DNA of 64,000 nucleotides, taken from contig NZ_MU158689.1 of the NCBI RefSeq assembly GCF_015209965.1, positions 388,648 through 452,647 of the forward strand, given 5' to 3'. This document shows, in pieces, positions 39,101 to 45,436 of this stretch; position 1 is the first letter of the stretch, and each line of letters opens with the position of its first letter. This stretch comes from Sphingobacterium pedocola (lineage in GTDB: Bacteria; Bacteroidota; Bacteroidia; Sphingobacteriales; Sphingobacteriaceae). The notes under the pieces were generated by a model. The model did no database searches. It was given only the letters and a program-made list of their open reading frames with translations, and had not been told where the DNA came from. A program made the position numbers and the translations under genes.

Positions 39101-39539
39101 GGTCGCCCACAACGATTTCCCGTGTACTGTACCCGAGGAATGAAAATTCAATGCTTGTTCTTTTGGGCACTTCAAGTTTATAACGGCCGTTTCCATCCGT
39201 CGTAGTTCCTTTAGAACTTCCTTTGATACGCACCGTAACGCCCCTAAGTGCAATGCCTTTGCTATCTGTCACACGGCCGGTAATTACATTCAATTGCACT
39301 GGGATATTTCCAGTGGATGGGAATGTAATGTCTTTATCCAAGAGCTGATGGCGATAGCCCGTCCTTAGATCAATTTTTGTGTCTTCCGAATAGACCGCTG
39401 CTGAAGCCTGGAATAAGCAAATATTCAGCATAAACGTCAATTTCACGGCTAAAAAGTAATGATTGCTGAGAAAAGCAGGGCGGATCATAGCTTTCCTTCG
39501 TTTTTTTTCCATATTTTTGATTAGATTAAAATGTAACAT
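36159..39539 (-). CDS. SusC/RagA family TonB-linked transporter of the GH28/sulfatase locus
   Basis: An outer-membrane importer of 1126 residues (a start at 39512, MEKKRRKAM, is also possible and may be the better one). A signal region lies around 28-48, then a carboxypeptidase-like regulatory domain (VITGRVTDSKGIALRGVTVRI), the TonB-linked segment EEVVVVGYGSQRRKDIIGAV, the plug motif DAAAGAIYGSRAANGVVIVTTKR, and a barrel ending ASFGINLSF. No STN domain is visible and no sigma/anti-sigma pair lies beside it, so it is probably not a FecR-signalling receptor. A hairpin with a T-run lies about 70 bases before the start, on the opposite strand. Confidence 0.94.
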   Translation of the reverse strand: MLHFNLIKNMEKKRRKAMIRPAFLSNHYFLAVKLTFMLNICLFQASAAVYSEDTKIDLRTGYRHQLLDKDITFPSTGNIPVQLNVITGRVTDSKGIALRGVTVRIKGSSKGTTTDGNGRYKLEVPKRTSIEFSFLGYSTREIVVGDQPLIDVSLSASDSGLEEVVVVGYGSQRRKDIIGAVSSLNTQHIEEKPLHRVEQALIGQLPGVQVRQQTAIPGQGLSILIRGSGSINAGNDPLYVIDGFPLDVVGQSGNGSYSTHPLNNLNPSDIESIQVLKDAAAGAIYGSRAANGVVIVTTKRGKAGIPSLNLNVNTGVSQISRKLDLLDAEEWIAVAGEMADINWVRSGTGRSADQNNDQRRAILGLGAGAYDAALMPDERWSQPGHPGLQYIDWQDAIYRDALFQNYSLSANGASEHTKYYISGNYLNQQSTLVNTDYTNYGLRANVETKSRGRLKFGVNLSPSYSERNTPTLEGKDTPIMKIAGISPVVEADAGLNTGVGEFPTYKWSSDRLVSPYAELTNTIALAKNTRLLGTTYAEYALFPGAYLRSSINYDDFNEQYKFYSPSIGWASRDVAPGLNASGSYNGFRKQNFVNENTINYSGTFRDVHVVSAVAGLSYNWRHVDNFGLSSAGGFANDVVNTLNNAIANSAGITVNGSTSENTNTLFSYYSRLQYDYADKYLVSGTIRRDASSKFGSNYRWGTFPSVSVGWRISNENFLKEFNAIDELKLRLSWGKSGNDNIGNYNFVSTLASTSYNFGGNAPVSAPGLVAAGIANPNLKWETSDTYNLGIDAYLFKNRLSLVIDAYTKTTKDLLLNLPVLGASGFSSSLQNIGSVRNSGLEIAVQSVNIRRSDFEWSTKANIAFNKNEVRSLNQDGSPIYIPSAYSGSNAPYILEPGLPMFSYYVTKTQGILTQQDIDNASVAKIARQEVGDTKYQDTDGNGIINADDRVVYGHPNPDYTWGITNNFKYKNWDLSVHVYGQQGGHILSYFGRAADFSGSTTSNILGIWRDRWTAENQNYEAPRGKLGARYTVPNATSDWVYSTNFIRIQDITIGFNLGNRWNKSLFNNARIYVSLQNWFGWDKYRGGANPESQNTNVSGDGSYPIPGDYGAMPLNKTASFGINLSF

Positions 39540-39606
39540 CGGAAACTCCAGTCTCGCTTCGACCTGATGCTGTGGCTTCCGTATAATAAAAAAACTTTTT
39601 AATCAG

Positions 39607-39632
39607 GGGACGTTAGCCGACGTCCCTTTTTT
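39607..39632 (+). terminator. Terminator-like hairpin upstream of SusC, opposite strand
   Basis: A 7-bp stem GGGACGT (39607-39613) / ACGTCCC (39620-39626) with a 6-base loop and T-run 39627-39632, read on the plus strand. No plus-strand gene lies before it, because the SusC gene on that side runs the other way. It could end an antisense transcript or be part of the SusC leader. Confidence 0.55.
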
Positions 39633-39670
39633 ACTCCATCTTCGGCTTTTCATGCTGTAGTGAAATTCTA

Positions 39671-39856
39671 ATCTTTCATTTGCTCTTTACTTCGTTCCAA
39701 TGCTTTCGCAATAGTTGAGAAAGAGACTTCATGGAAAGAAAGCTTGGGTGCCTCTATGAAGTTTCTTCCAGTCTGTGTCTGTGTTAGAAGTGCCACATCA
39801 CTTGATAAAGTATTTTTGGATTCTGCCAAAGCTAATTCCCGGATAAAAAGTTCATG
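39671..39856 (-). pseudogene. Orphan 62-codon coding-like fragment
   Basis: On the minus strand a frame open from just after a TGA (39857-39859) to a TAG at 39668-39670 reads HELFIRELALAESKNTLSSD, then ...EAPKLSFHEVSFSTIAKALE..., ending KEQMKD. The composition and helix-like pattern look protein-derived, but there is no start codon. It looks like the C-terminal end of a lost gene. I do not recognise the family. Confidence 0.35.
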
Positions 39857-40060
39857 TCAGCAAATATACATATACTCTACAGAAATGGTAGACTAAAATG
39901 AAAAAAATGTTATCATCATTATTTCAAGCTATTTTCCCTCAAAAAAAGCGTTATGGGCAATATAGATATTGAAACTTATTTGCTGGGGACAGTCTGCTCT
40001 CATCTCGATGCTTTATACCTTCTCCATGCCAGAAATAATAATTCAGTTACCTGATAAAAA

Positions 40061-40078
40061 AGTTTAGGTGCCTAAACT
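40061..40078. promoter_or_regulatory. Operator-like palindrome
   Basis: AGTTTAGG (40061-40068) and CCTAAACT (40071-40078) form a perfect 8-bp inverted repeat around TG. It has the size and symmetry of a dimeric regulator site and lies 5 bases before a short plus-strand ORF. Confidence 0.45.
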
Positions 40079-40082
40079 GGAA

Positions 40083-40190
40083 ATGTATTTTTGTCCATTA
40101 CCTTTTAAGCTTGAAGCGTTACGCAATAAATATCATGCTTTGTATGAGCAATATCGCGAGCCGAGTGCTGATGAAGGGAAGGTGATTTGA
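40083..40190 (+). CDS. Possible 35-residue ORF, unrecognised
   Basis: ATG at 40083 opens MYFCPLPFKLEALRNKYHAL, ending ...PSADEGKVI. The helical middle looks protein-like, and an operator-like palindrome lies just upstream. No clear ribosome-binding site is seen. It may be a small gene or the fragment of a larger lost one, for example a regulator. Confidence 0.25.
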   Translation: MYFCPLPFKLEALRNKYHALYEQYREPSADEGKVI

Positions 40191-40290
40191 TATCGTGGCT
40201 TACGATACGTTAACTTTCTTGTGGTCGAGTTTTTCTTCCCGTAGTCGGTGTTTTTTAATAAGTCAGTGGTTCGGATTATTCTCATGCCTC

Positions 40291-40350
40291 TTATCATCAA
40301 TATTACATCATTGTTTTACAAACTTAGACAAGTTATGGGCCAAAACTATG
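40291..40350. repeat. Second copy of the dacB upstream segment
   Basis: About 90% identical by eye to 17541-17598, in the same orientation, including the TAAGTTTG promoter word (minus strand, 40319-40326). The copy ends over the stop codon of the membrane gene at 40346. Downstream of it on the minus strand there is only the orphan fragment at 39671-39856. Confidence 0.7.
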
Positions 40351-41365
40351 AACTGATGCGTTCTATCTTTTTCTTAAGCTTAGCGATCAACGTTGGATCG
40401 ATACGATAATATCCGTTCGGTTTGCCAGGGTATCGGTAGGAAGCTATCTTTTTCTTTACCCCTTCGTGATTAACAGCCTTAAAAATCTTCATCAATGGCG
40501 GAGCTATCACGATGTAACGTTGCTCAAGATCGATCATCATAATTTGATCAAACCGTATATATAACGCTTTATTAATATGTAAGTACATTCCTTCATGAAG
40601 CGTGTCGATTGTGTCATCTTCATCAAATAGAAATGGCGTAGTAAAACCTTCATTGAACACCACGTAATCGAACCCTTCGCCATAGACAAAAGCATAAAAA
40701 TCTATTTCAACGGTTGGGGCATTCGGGTCGACAGGTTTAGGGTTAGCGAATGTACTGGCGAGCTTTTGTGCCTCATCAAGAAGTGTGTCGGTACTATGGT
40801 CTGAAAGTTCTACCGGCTTGGCCGCTTGTGGAGTAGAACTTTGCGCCGGTAAGAAATCCATGGCGATCAGCGTGAAATGTTTTCTAAACCCTTTATAAAT
40901 AAATAATAGTGCATAGCCTATTAGTGCAGCCACGATAAAATAGTTAAGATCTGCTTGAATGGTCAGTCGTTCTATATCAGGGTCGATACGTATAAAAGGG
41001 TGTTCATTCCGATCACTTAAGTCTGTAAGGTCCATATTCGCGAATTGCGCAAAAGCATATGTAAGAAATAAGATGATCAGTGTATATGGAGCAAATGCCC
41101 AAAATGCTAAAGCTTGTTTACGGGGAGGTCTCTTTAGATAGATGGGGTACATTGTAAAGTAGGTTGCTGTACATGCTATAATGGAGAATATCAGCCCGGC
41201 CATCAACGCATAGCTGATACGGTCTCTCAAAAATTTATCATGAAGTTCTCCCGATAAAGACTGTATAACAGGGATAAAGGCAGAAAAAATAGCTATAGCA
41301 ATACAGACATACATTAGAATAAAATAAATGCAATAATTTTTCCAGCTAAGTTTTTTATGATTCAT
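40346..41365 (-). CDS. Membrane protein with a possible LytTR-like C-terminal domain
   Basis: A 339-residue protein with four predicted membrane helices at about 12-32, 50-72, 85-107 and 140-160. A Pro/Gln-rich linker (about 175-205) leads to a soluble domain (205-335). That domain resembles a LytTR DNA-binding domain in rhythm: a YAFVYGEGFDYVVFNEG strand start, then INKALYIRFDQIMMIDLEQR near 260-280, as in the LytTR HrSyiVN region. The match is weak. The gene at 53248 has the same plan with a clearer LytTR end. A good promoter lies upstream. It could be a membrane-bound regulator; no sensor partner is visible. Confidence 0.6.
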   Translation of the reverse strand: MNHKKLSWKNYCIYFILMYVCIAIAIFSAFIPVIQSLSGELHDKFLRDRISYALMAGLIFSIIACTATYFTMYPIYLKRPPRKQALAFWAFAPYTLIILFLTYAFAQFANMDLTDLSDRNEHPFIRIDPDIERLTIQADLNYFIVAALIGYALLFIYKGFRKHFTLIAMDFLPAQSSTPQAAKPVELSDHSTDTLLDEAQKLASTFANPKPVDPNAPTVEIDFYAFVYGEGFDYVVFNEGFTTPFLFDEDDTIDTLHEGMYLHINKALYIRFDQIMMIDLEQRYIVIAPPLMKIFKAVNHEGVKKKIASYRYPGKPNGYYRIDPTLIAKLKKKIERISS

Positions 41366-41396
41366 ATCTTCGGTAATTTGTAGTTATTATATTAAC

Positions 41397-41428
41397 TAAA
41401 TGTACGGCTTTTCTGTCAAGAATGCAAA
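41397..41428 (-). promoter_or_regulatory. Predicted promoter of the membrane/LytTR-like gene
   Basis: On the minus strand TTTG (41425-41428), a 20-base spacer, and TACATTTA (41397-41404) match the Bacteroidota consensus TTTG-N19-21-TAnnTTTG with one mismatch. It lies about 32 bases before the start codon. Confidence 0.6.
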
Positions 41429-41585
41429 ATTACGATAGAGTACAAGCGGGCACTAGATCATATCGCCTGCTTTTAACTAAATGAATGAATAATTTGATTT
41501 ACATCTTTTGATTTTGTATCTTGCTGAAAGATATCTATTTATAAATATATAGCTGTCTCGCGCAGCTATCTTTAAATCAGTTAGT

Positions 41586-43217
41586 ATGCTGCATCTATTT
41601 AAAAATATGTTTGGTACAAAGCCCCAGTATGTACCCGTTGTTGCGAATCCGCTGCCCGTATTACCTCGTAGCCAAACGCTCGACCTACGTTTAGATCATT
41701 ATCTTTATGCGCACCGGCAGTTTCCGACACACATCAAAAAACAATTGGGCAACACAGGTTTTCTTGTTACCGCGCTGGGGACGCAGGGCTTCTTGCCATT
41801 TAACCGGATGCCATGGCAATATCCGGTCGAAGGCTGCTGGACTGTTGTAGCACCGCAGTTAATAGGCAAACGTATTTTCTGTACGTTGAGCATGCGATAT
41901 GAAGAAGAGAAAAATCCTTACCGTCCTCGCTTTATGGCCGATGCAAATGTGCATGGGTTTCCGAGGATTAAACTAGTTCGTGGAGAGCAGTACCAAGCTA
42001 TCCTACTGCGACGGAGCCGTGCGCATGTCCTACTTGAATTGGGAGGTCATTTCGACTGGCAATATGGATCAATAGTCGCTGTTCAGCATCGTTCCGCGTT
42101 TGAAGATCCCTATACTTTCGAGCATTGTAAGAAGGGTCACTCGCTTTTGGTGACCTACCGCAAGTATTTCAAAAATAACATATCAATGTGTGGTGACATT
42201 GATATCCCCACGCCCTGGTATGATTGTACCAAGCACGAAGGGATAGGAGAGGTGCTTGATTTCGAAGTCTCTAAACATCCGGATGGAGGTCGCCCCAGAC
42301 TACTAGTGGATGGCTACATGGCGACAATCCGAGTGCATAAAGAACAATTTGGTGAAAACAAGGAGATAATGATTCAGGCGCTAAAGAAACTAGAAAGCGG
42401 AAGCACGTTGCGTGCAGAGATCGTAAAATATCGACCAGATCTGCAAAAGATAAGCGTACGCTTGACCGACGAACAGGCCCAAGAACTATTGGAAAAGGAG
42501 CAACGGGATCTCTCCTTGGTATGTAGAGCTCTTGAAGATGTTGCCCATAGCCCTGACATGACGCGTTATACGATATTCAAATCAGGAGGCGAAGTCAATA
42601 TTTTGGAAAAAGAGGTGAGAGCCGTCGGTCTGCTACCCGTAATCGAACCAGGGATAAACCTCCGTTTCGGCCCCTATACGCCAACGTTTCACATTTGGAC
42701 CTACAAAACCACAGCCGAAGAGATCGCATTGGATTTTTTGAGATATCAACCTACTGATACATTGCATACCATAATAGGCAATCTAGAAGTTAAAAATACG
42801 CGGCAGATTGAATGGACATATACCCTTTTGCGACAACAGGGATTCATGGATATCTTGGCCGAAAAAGTAGCAGAGCATTTTCCGGATATAACGGTTAGTG
42901 AAGGCGACGGATACAGGGTAGTTAAGAACAAACGTATAAACATCTTATTTACGCAGGGGCTTACGCTCAATTTTAAAACGGTAAGGTGGTGGGAACTGCC
43001 GAATTATGCTACGCAACGTTTTATCCTCGTTAAGATACCTGAGGTATCAGCCCGCAGAGTGCAAATCTTTATAGATCACCACAAGGTGACGGTCGGAGAT
43101 GGGGTGTACTTTATAGATCCGATAGTAGATGCCTGTTGGTCGGTATTGCAAGGTGTTATTGGGGCGGATGCGCTAGCTAATGATGGCGAAAGAGGAGTAG
43201 GTTTTATTCCCATTTAA
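41586..43217 (+). CDS. Unrecognised 543-residue protein, possibly OB-fold/S1-like
   Basis: I do not recognise a named family. There is no signal peptide or membrane segment, so it is probably cytoplasmic. Residues about 50-170 have a beta-rich rhythm with phrases such as GNTGFLVTALGTQGFLPFNR and RRSRAHVLLELGGHFDWQYG, which resemble S1/OB-fold RNA-binding repeats (G-F-V-x-L/G-x-x-G-F-L-P pattern). A later region (about 290-330) is helical and charged, and the C-terminal half is beta-rich. Tandem OB folds binding nucleic acid would fit, but this is inference. It stands alone, divergent from the membrane/LytTR-like gene 220 bases away, and overlaps a minus-strand fragment by 14 bases at its end. 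Confidence 0.6.
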   Translation: MLHLFKNMFGTKPQYVPVVANPLPVLPRSQTLDLRLDHYLYAHRQFPTHIKKQLGNTGFLVTALGTQGFLPFNRMPWQYPVEGCWTVVAPQLIGKRIFCTLSMRYEEEKNPYRPRFMADANVHGFPRIKLVRGEQYQAILLRRSRAHVLLELGGHFDWQYGSIVAVQHRSAFEDPYTFEHCKKGHSLLVTYRKYFKNNISMCGDIDIPTPWYDCTKHEGIGEVLDFEVSKHPDGGRPRLLVDGYMATIRVHKEQFGENKEIMIQALKKLESGSTLRAEIVKYRPDLQKISVRLTDEQAQELLEKEQRDLSLVCRALEDVAHSPDMTRYTIFKSGGEVNILEKEVRAVGLLPVIEPGINLRFGPYTPTFHIWTYKTTAEEIALDFLRYQPTDTLHTIIGNLEVKNTRQIEWTYTLLRQQGFMDILAEKVAEHFPDITVSEGDGYRVVKNKRINILFTQGLTLNFKTVRWWELPNYATQRFILVKIPEVSARRVQIFIDHHKVTVGDGVYFIDPIVDACWSVLQGVIGADALANDGERGVGFIPI

Positions 43218-43425
43218 AAGACTTTATCATAATCTTTCCGCCCATGGTTTCTTTCGCATTAATTTTAAATGCTGCTATAAAAGTAGCATATATCTGCACT
43301 ACTCTTTTCCTAGAAAGAGTTCGGTTGTCCATTTCGGTAGAATCAAACTTTTCTCGGTGCGGGATAGTGGGACGCATCAAATCCAAGACGACCTCTATAT
43401 CATTTAGGCACGGGACAAAGTCCAC
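43204..43425 (-). CDS. Short ORF or gene fragment, unrecognised
   Basis: A GTG-initiated frame of 73 codons with protein-like composition (for example KRVVQIYATFIAAFKINAKE). The same frame stays open a few codons further upstream (ANRWR) to a TAA. It has no good ribosome-binding site and its 5' end lies in a GC-rich block (43390-43465) that looks like an interspersed repeat. It overlaps the convergent 543-residue gene by 14 bases. It is probably a C-terminal remnant. Confidence 0.3.
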   Translation of the reverse strand: MDFVPCLNDIEVVLDLMRPTIPHREKFDSTEMDNRTLSRKRVVQIYATFIAAFKINAKETMGGKIMIKSFKWE

Positions 43426-43521
43426 GCGCCAGCGATTTGCTTATACCAGCGCTAACGGAGGGGACTTTTTTTGTTATTTCAATTGTAGATTTTACGAGTC
43501 TGACGCCACTAGCAAGATTAG

Positions 43522-43815
43522 TTATATAGCAGCCATTAACTCTTTTAAACTATTGTCTTTTATTACCTCATTGTCGATTTTGCTGGGATAAAATTTGGAA
43601 AGAAGCATTTGTATTAAAGAGAAACTCTGTTCTGATCGTACCTTTGGAGCAGCGAGAGCATCAATAAGTTGTGCCATTAATTTAACTTTTTTCGCTTCAT
43701 ATTGGGAAACCATAAAGTCATTATCTTGTGCATTTTTGTGCAGAAGTATAATTGCATCAATTTTCTTGATCTCATCGACAAGATCCATCAAACCATACAT
43801 CTCTACATTTTTCAT
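43522..43815 (-). CDS. Small helical protein paired with a nucleotidyltransferase
   Basis: A 97-residue protein, predicted almost entirely helical and charged (MKNVEMYGLMDLVDEIKKID at the start). A strong ribosome-binding site (GGAGGTG) precedes the ATG, and it starts 18 bases after the nucleotidyltransferase stop, so the two are translated from one message. I do not recognise a family. Size, helical content and position fit the small partner of a two-gene toxin-antitoxin or HEPN/NTase-like unit; this is inference. Confidence 0.65.
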   Translation of the reverse strand: MKNVEMYGLMDLVDEIKKIDAIILLHKNAQDNDFMVSQYEAKKVKLMAQLIDALAAPKVRSEQSFSLIQMLLSKFYPSKIDNEVIKDNSLKELMAAI

Positions 43816-43833
43816 AACACCTCCATTTTAGTC

Positions 43834-44316
43834 TTACAGCGTAATTTCGATAAAGCCTTTTGGAACTTTGATCCCGTTACGGTTACGTTTGTTTTTATCA
43901 AATTTATCCATCCAATACATCTCGTCACCTATATAAAGTGGATAGTTTTTATGATCGCGTGGATAGACCTTTATAATATAGGCATCCAATCCAAATTTAC
44001 TCAAAGAATTCGGATATTTAAAATCAAGCAAAGATTGTTCCTTTTTATCTAAAATCCTGTAGTTTATAAATGTAACTAGATCTAAATCGTTGGGGCTCTT
44101 TTTCTTGGTTGTGTATGATCCGTTTATCCAACAAATAATTTTACCACCATCTAATATGTCTTTTAATCCAGAGGAATATTTCAAGAAGGCTTCATATAGT
44201 GAAATCCTCTGAGGCGTAGCCATATTTTCAACAAAAACCTCATGGAATAACGCTAATGTACACTTAATATTACTGTTGGGTACTAGGTTTCCTTTTGAGT
44301 CAAAATTAAGTGCCAT
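43834..44316 (-). CDS. Nucleotidyltransferase-fold protein (DUF6932-like)
   Basis: A 160-residue protein with the minimal nucleotidyltransferase signature. WINGSYTTKKKSPNDLDLVT gives Gly66-Ser67 followed by the acidic pair Asp77 and Asp79. The start ALNFDSKGNLVPNS and the end KGFIEITL resemble the DUF6932 family of small NTase proteins in Bacteroidota. Related minimal NTases act as toxins or antitoxins (MNT/HEPN, AbiEii) by transferring nucleotides to tRNA or protein. It is followed by a 97-residue helical protein and preceded, across a degenerate spacer, by an HTH gene. Confidence 0.75.
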   Translation of the reverse strand: MALNFDSKGNLVPNSNIKCTLALFHEVFVENMATPQRISLYEAFLKYSSGLKDILDGGKIICWINGSYTTKKKSPNDLDLVTFINYRILDKKEQSLLDFKYPNSLSKFGLDAYIIKVYPRDHKNYPLYIGDEMYWMDKFDKNKRNRNGIKVPKGFIEITL

Positions 44317-44628
44317 ATTAATTAATTTGTTTTAACGATTTATTCAGCTTCCCCTCAACTTTTTTACCTTATCAGCCAAATCACTTACTACTTTGATCAA
44401 ATCCCAAATAGGCTGCGTTTTAAGTTCGTTATTCCTTCAATTTTTTCAAAGCGGTCTCGTATTGGCATTCGGTATTCAGCTTGATTTTTGAAAATCTTTT
44501 CTTTACCAAGGTTCCTAAGGGCAAAGCTCAAACTCAACCTTTGTTAGTTCAGCGATTTTTACGGCTTCATCTTCTTCTCCTATAACGTAATCAGTTTGAC
44601 TAGACACCATGCCAGTGGTATCTGCAAG
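44317..44628 (-). other. Degenerate spacer between the NTase and HTH genes
   Basis: No intact gene. A minus-strand frame (about 44610-44530) reads VSSQTDYVIGEEDEAVKIAE and ends at a TAG; it faintly recalls the BRCT-type VSSKTDYVV motif. Further fragments follow in other frames. It looks like a decayed 3' extension of the HTH gene or a lost separate gene. Confidence 0.35.
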
Positions 44629-44910
44629 TTACTTTTTTGCTTCAGCGTCTTTTTCTTCCAGATAGGCGTCAAATTCCATATAAAAGTCAACCACTTTTAT
44701 ATCTTCAAACTTACAGAGCTTAAAGATTGTAGAAGTTGGTACATCGTAGCCTTCACCCTTTTTTAACCTAGTAAAAGTTCCTCTCGAAATTTCGCTCTTA
44801 TCTGCGTACTCATTTCTACTAACTTCTTCTCCGTTAATTTTATGTGGTGAACAAAATTTCTTTTTTAAAAATTGCACTAAGTTTTTCTGATAGGAGTCTA
44901 GTTCGTTCAT
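44629..44910 (-). CDS. Helix-turn-helix protein
   Basis: A 93-residue protein with an XRE-like helix-turn-helix: ADKSEISRGTFTRLKKGEGY at about 36-55 contains the turn and recognition helix. The N-terminus is a charged helix (MNELDSYQKNLVQFLKKKFC), and the C-terminus ends in Glu/Lys/Ala repeats. It lies upstream of the NTase and 97-residue genes on the same strand and is a natural candidate for their autoregulator. The 312 bases between them are degenerate, so the operon may be partly broken. Confidence 0.6.
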   Translation of the reverse strand: MNELDSYQKNLVQFLKKKFCSPHKINGEEVSRNEYADKSEISRGTFTRLKKGEGYDVPTSTIFKLCKFEDIKVVDFYMEFDAYLEEKDAEAKK

Positions 44911-44954
44911 ATTAATTTATTGATTATCGTGGGTTTATATTATTTGAAAATAAA

Positions 44955-44978
44955 AAGGACGAGATGTCGTCCTTTTGA
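44955..44978. terminator. Perfect 10-bp hairpin upstream of the HTH gene
   Basis: AAAAGGACGA (44955-44964) / TCGTCCTTTT (44969-44978) with loop GATG. On the minus strand it is followed by T-rich sequence (TTTTTATTTT) and lies 45 bases before the HTH start, so it could stop read-through from upstream. Confidence 0.6.
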
Positions 44979-44991
44979 ATCTTTATTACTA

Positions 44992-44999
44992 TATTTGCA
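44992..44999 (+). promoter_or_regulatory. Possible promoter -7 element
   Basis: TATATTTG is an exact TAnnTTTG match on the plus strand. No -33 TTG is at the usual distance. If used, it would give a transcript running through the structured region at 45105-45257. Confidence 0.35.
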
Positions 45000-45114
45000 T
45001 TAGTTATTTATAAACGCGACAATTAATGAAGGTTTTATACTTTCAAAAACGATGTCACTCATAATCGAAAACCGCTAATTTTCCATATGAGTTGAACGTG
45101 GTGTCGCCTTAATA

Positions 45115-45142
45115 TTGGATTCAAATTATATTTATATATTTG
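45115..45142 (+). promoter_or_regulatory. Predicted promoter of the structured RNA
   Basis: TTG (45115-45117), a 17-base spacer and an exact TAnnTTTG (TATATTTG, 45135-45142). The expected start point, 5-7 bases downstream, falls at about 45147-45149, within four bases of the 5' side of the long helix described in the next entry. Confidence 0.5.
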
Positions 45143-45143
45143 A

Positions 45144-45256
45144 GCCAATAAGGCGCTCCATGTCAGTCTCTGTGGAACCTTGATTTATCAAGGAGGTCCT
45201 AGCGGTACCACGGTCAGAGCATTGGAGTGTCTTATTGGTTTACAATACCAATTTTT
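45144..45256 (+). ncRNA. Candidate structured small RNA
   Basis: The 17 bases 45144-45160 pair without interruption with 45223-45239 (14 Watson-Crick and 3 G-U pairs). Inside lie a second helix CTCTG (45168-45172) / CAGAG (45215-45219), possibly continued by TGG/CCA, and a hairpin CCTTGA (45178-45183) / TCAAGG (45188-45193). The 3' end is a terminator-like hairpin ATTGGT (45234-45239) / ACCAAT (45247-45252) with T-run to 45256; it shares bases with the closing helix, so the two are mutually exclusive. A promoter-like element ends just before the 5' side. I do not recognise the RNA; it does not show the SRP or tmRNA core sequences. Confidence 0.5.
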
Positions 45257-45305
45257 GCTTCTTCAAGCTTTTCGAGTCTCATCGTTCACATAAACTTTAA
45301 AAATT

Positions 45306-45419
45306 ATGATTGAACGATTAAAAACTACCCAGCAGAACCATTCAGCCCCGATCCAGGATCGTAGTCACTGGTTTTCCCTTTCATTACACGTAAAGAACAT
45401 TATTACTCCACCGGAATAA
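45306..45419 (+). CDS. Possible 37-residue leader ORF, unrecognised
   Basis: ATG at 45306 opens MIERLKTTQQNHSAPIQDRS and ends ...SLHVKNIITPPE. The start codon lies in the loop of an 8-bp inverted repeat ATCGTTCA / TGAACGAT that flanks it. The ribosome-binding site is weak. It is either a leader peptide, a small gene, or chance. Confidence 0.25.
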   Translation: MIERLKTTQQNHSAPIQDRSHWFSLSLHVKNIITPPE

Positions 45420-45436
45420 AGTTGATAATTAATTAG

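Noticed and set aside
43244..44052. Plus-strand frames of 78-116 codons opposite the NTase pair
   Set aside because: Phe/Ile/Cys-rich antisense shadows; the minus-strand genes have ribosome-binding sites and recognisable motifs.
45144..45240. Interpretation as an integron attC site
   Set aside because: The inverted repeat is long enough, but the core GTTRRRY/RYYYAAC boxes are absent and no integrase is nearby.
45144..45256. Interpretation of the structured segment as SRP RNA or tmRNA
   Set aside because: The conserved SRP apical GGAAG/AGCAG loop and any tmRNA tag frame are absent; the junction hairpin differs.
45270..45290. tRNA T-loop-like TTCGAGT near the structured RNA
   Set aside because: No flanking 5-bp T stem, acceptor or anticodon arm can be drawn.
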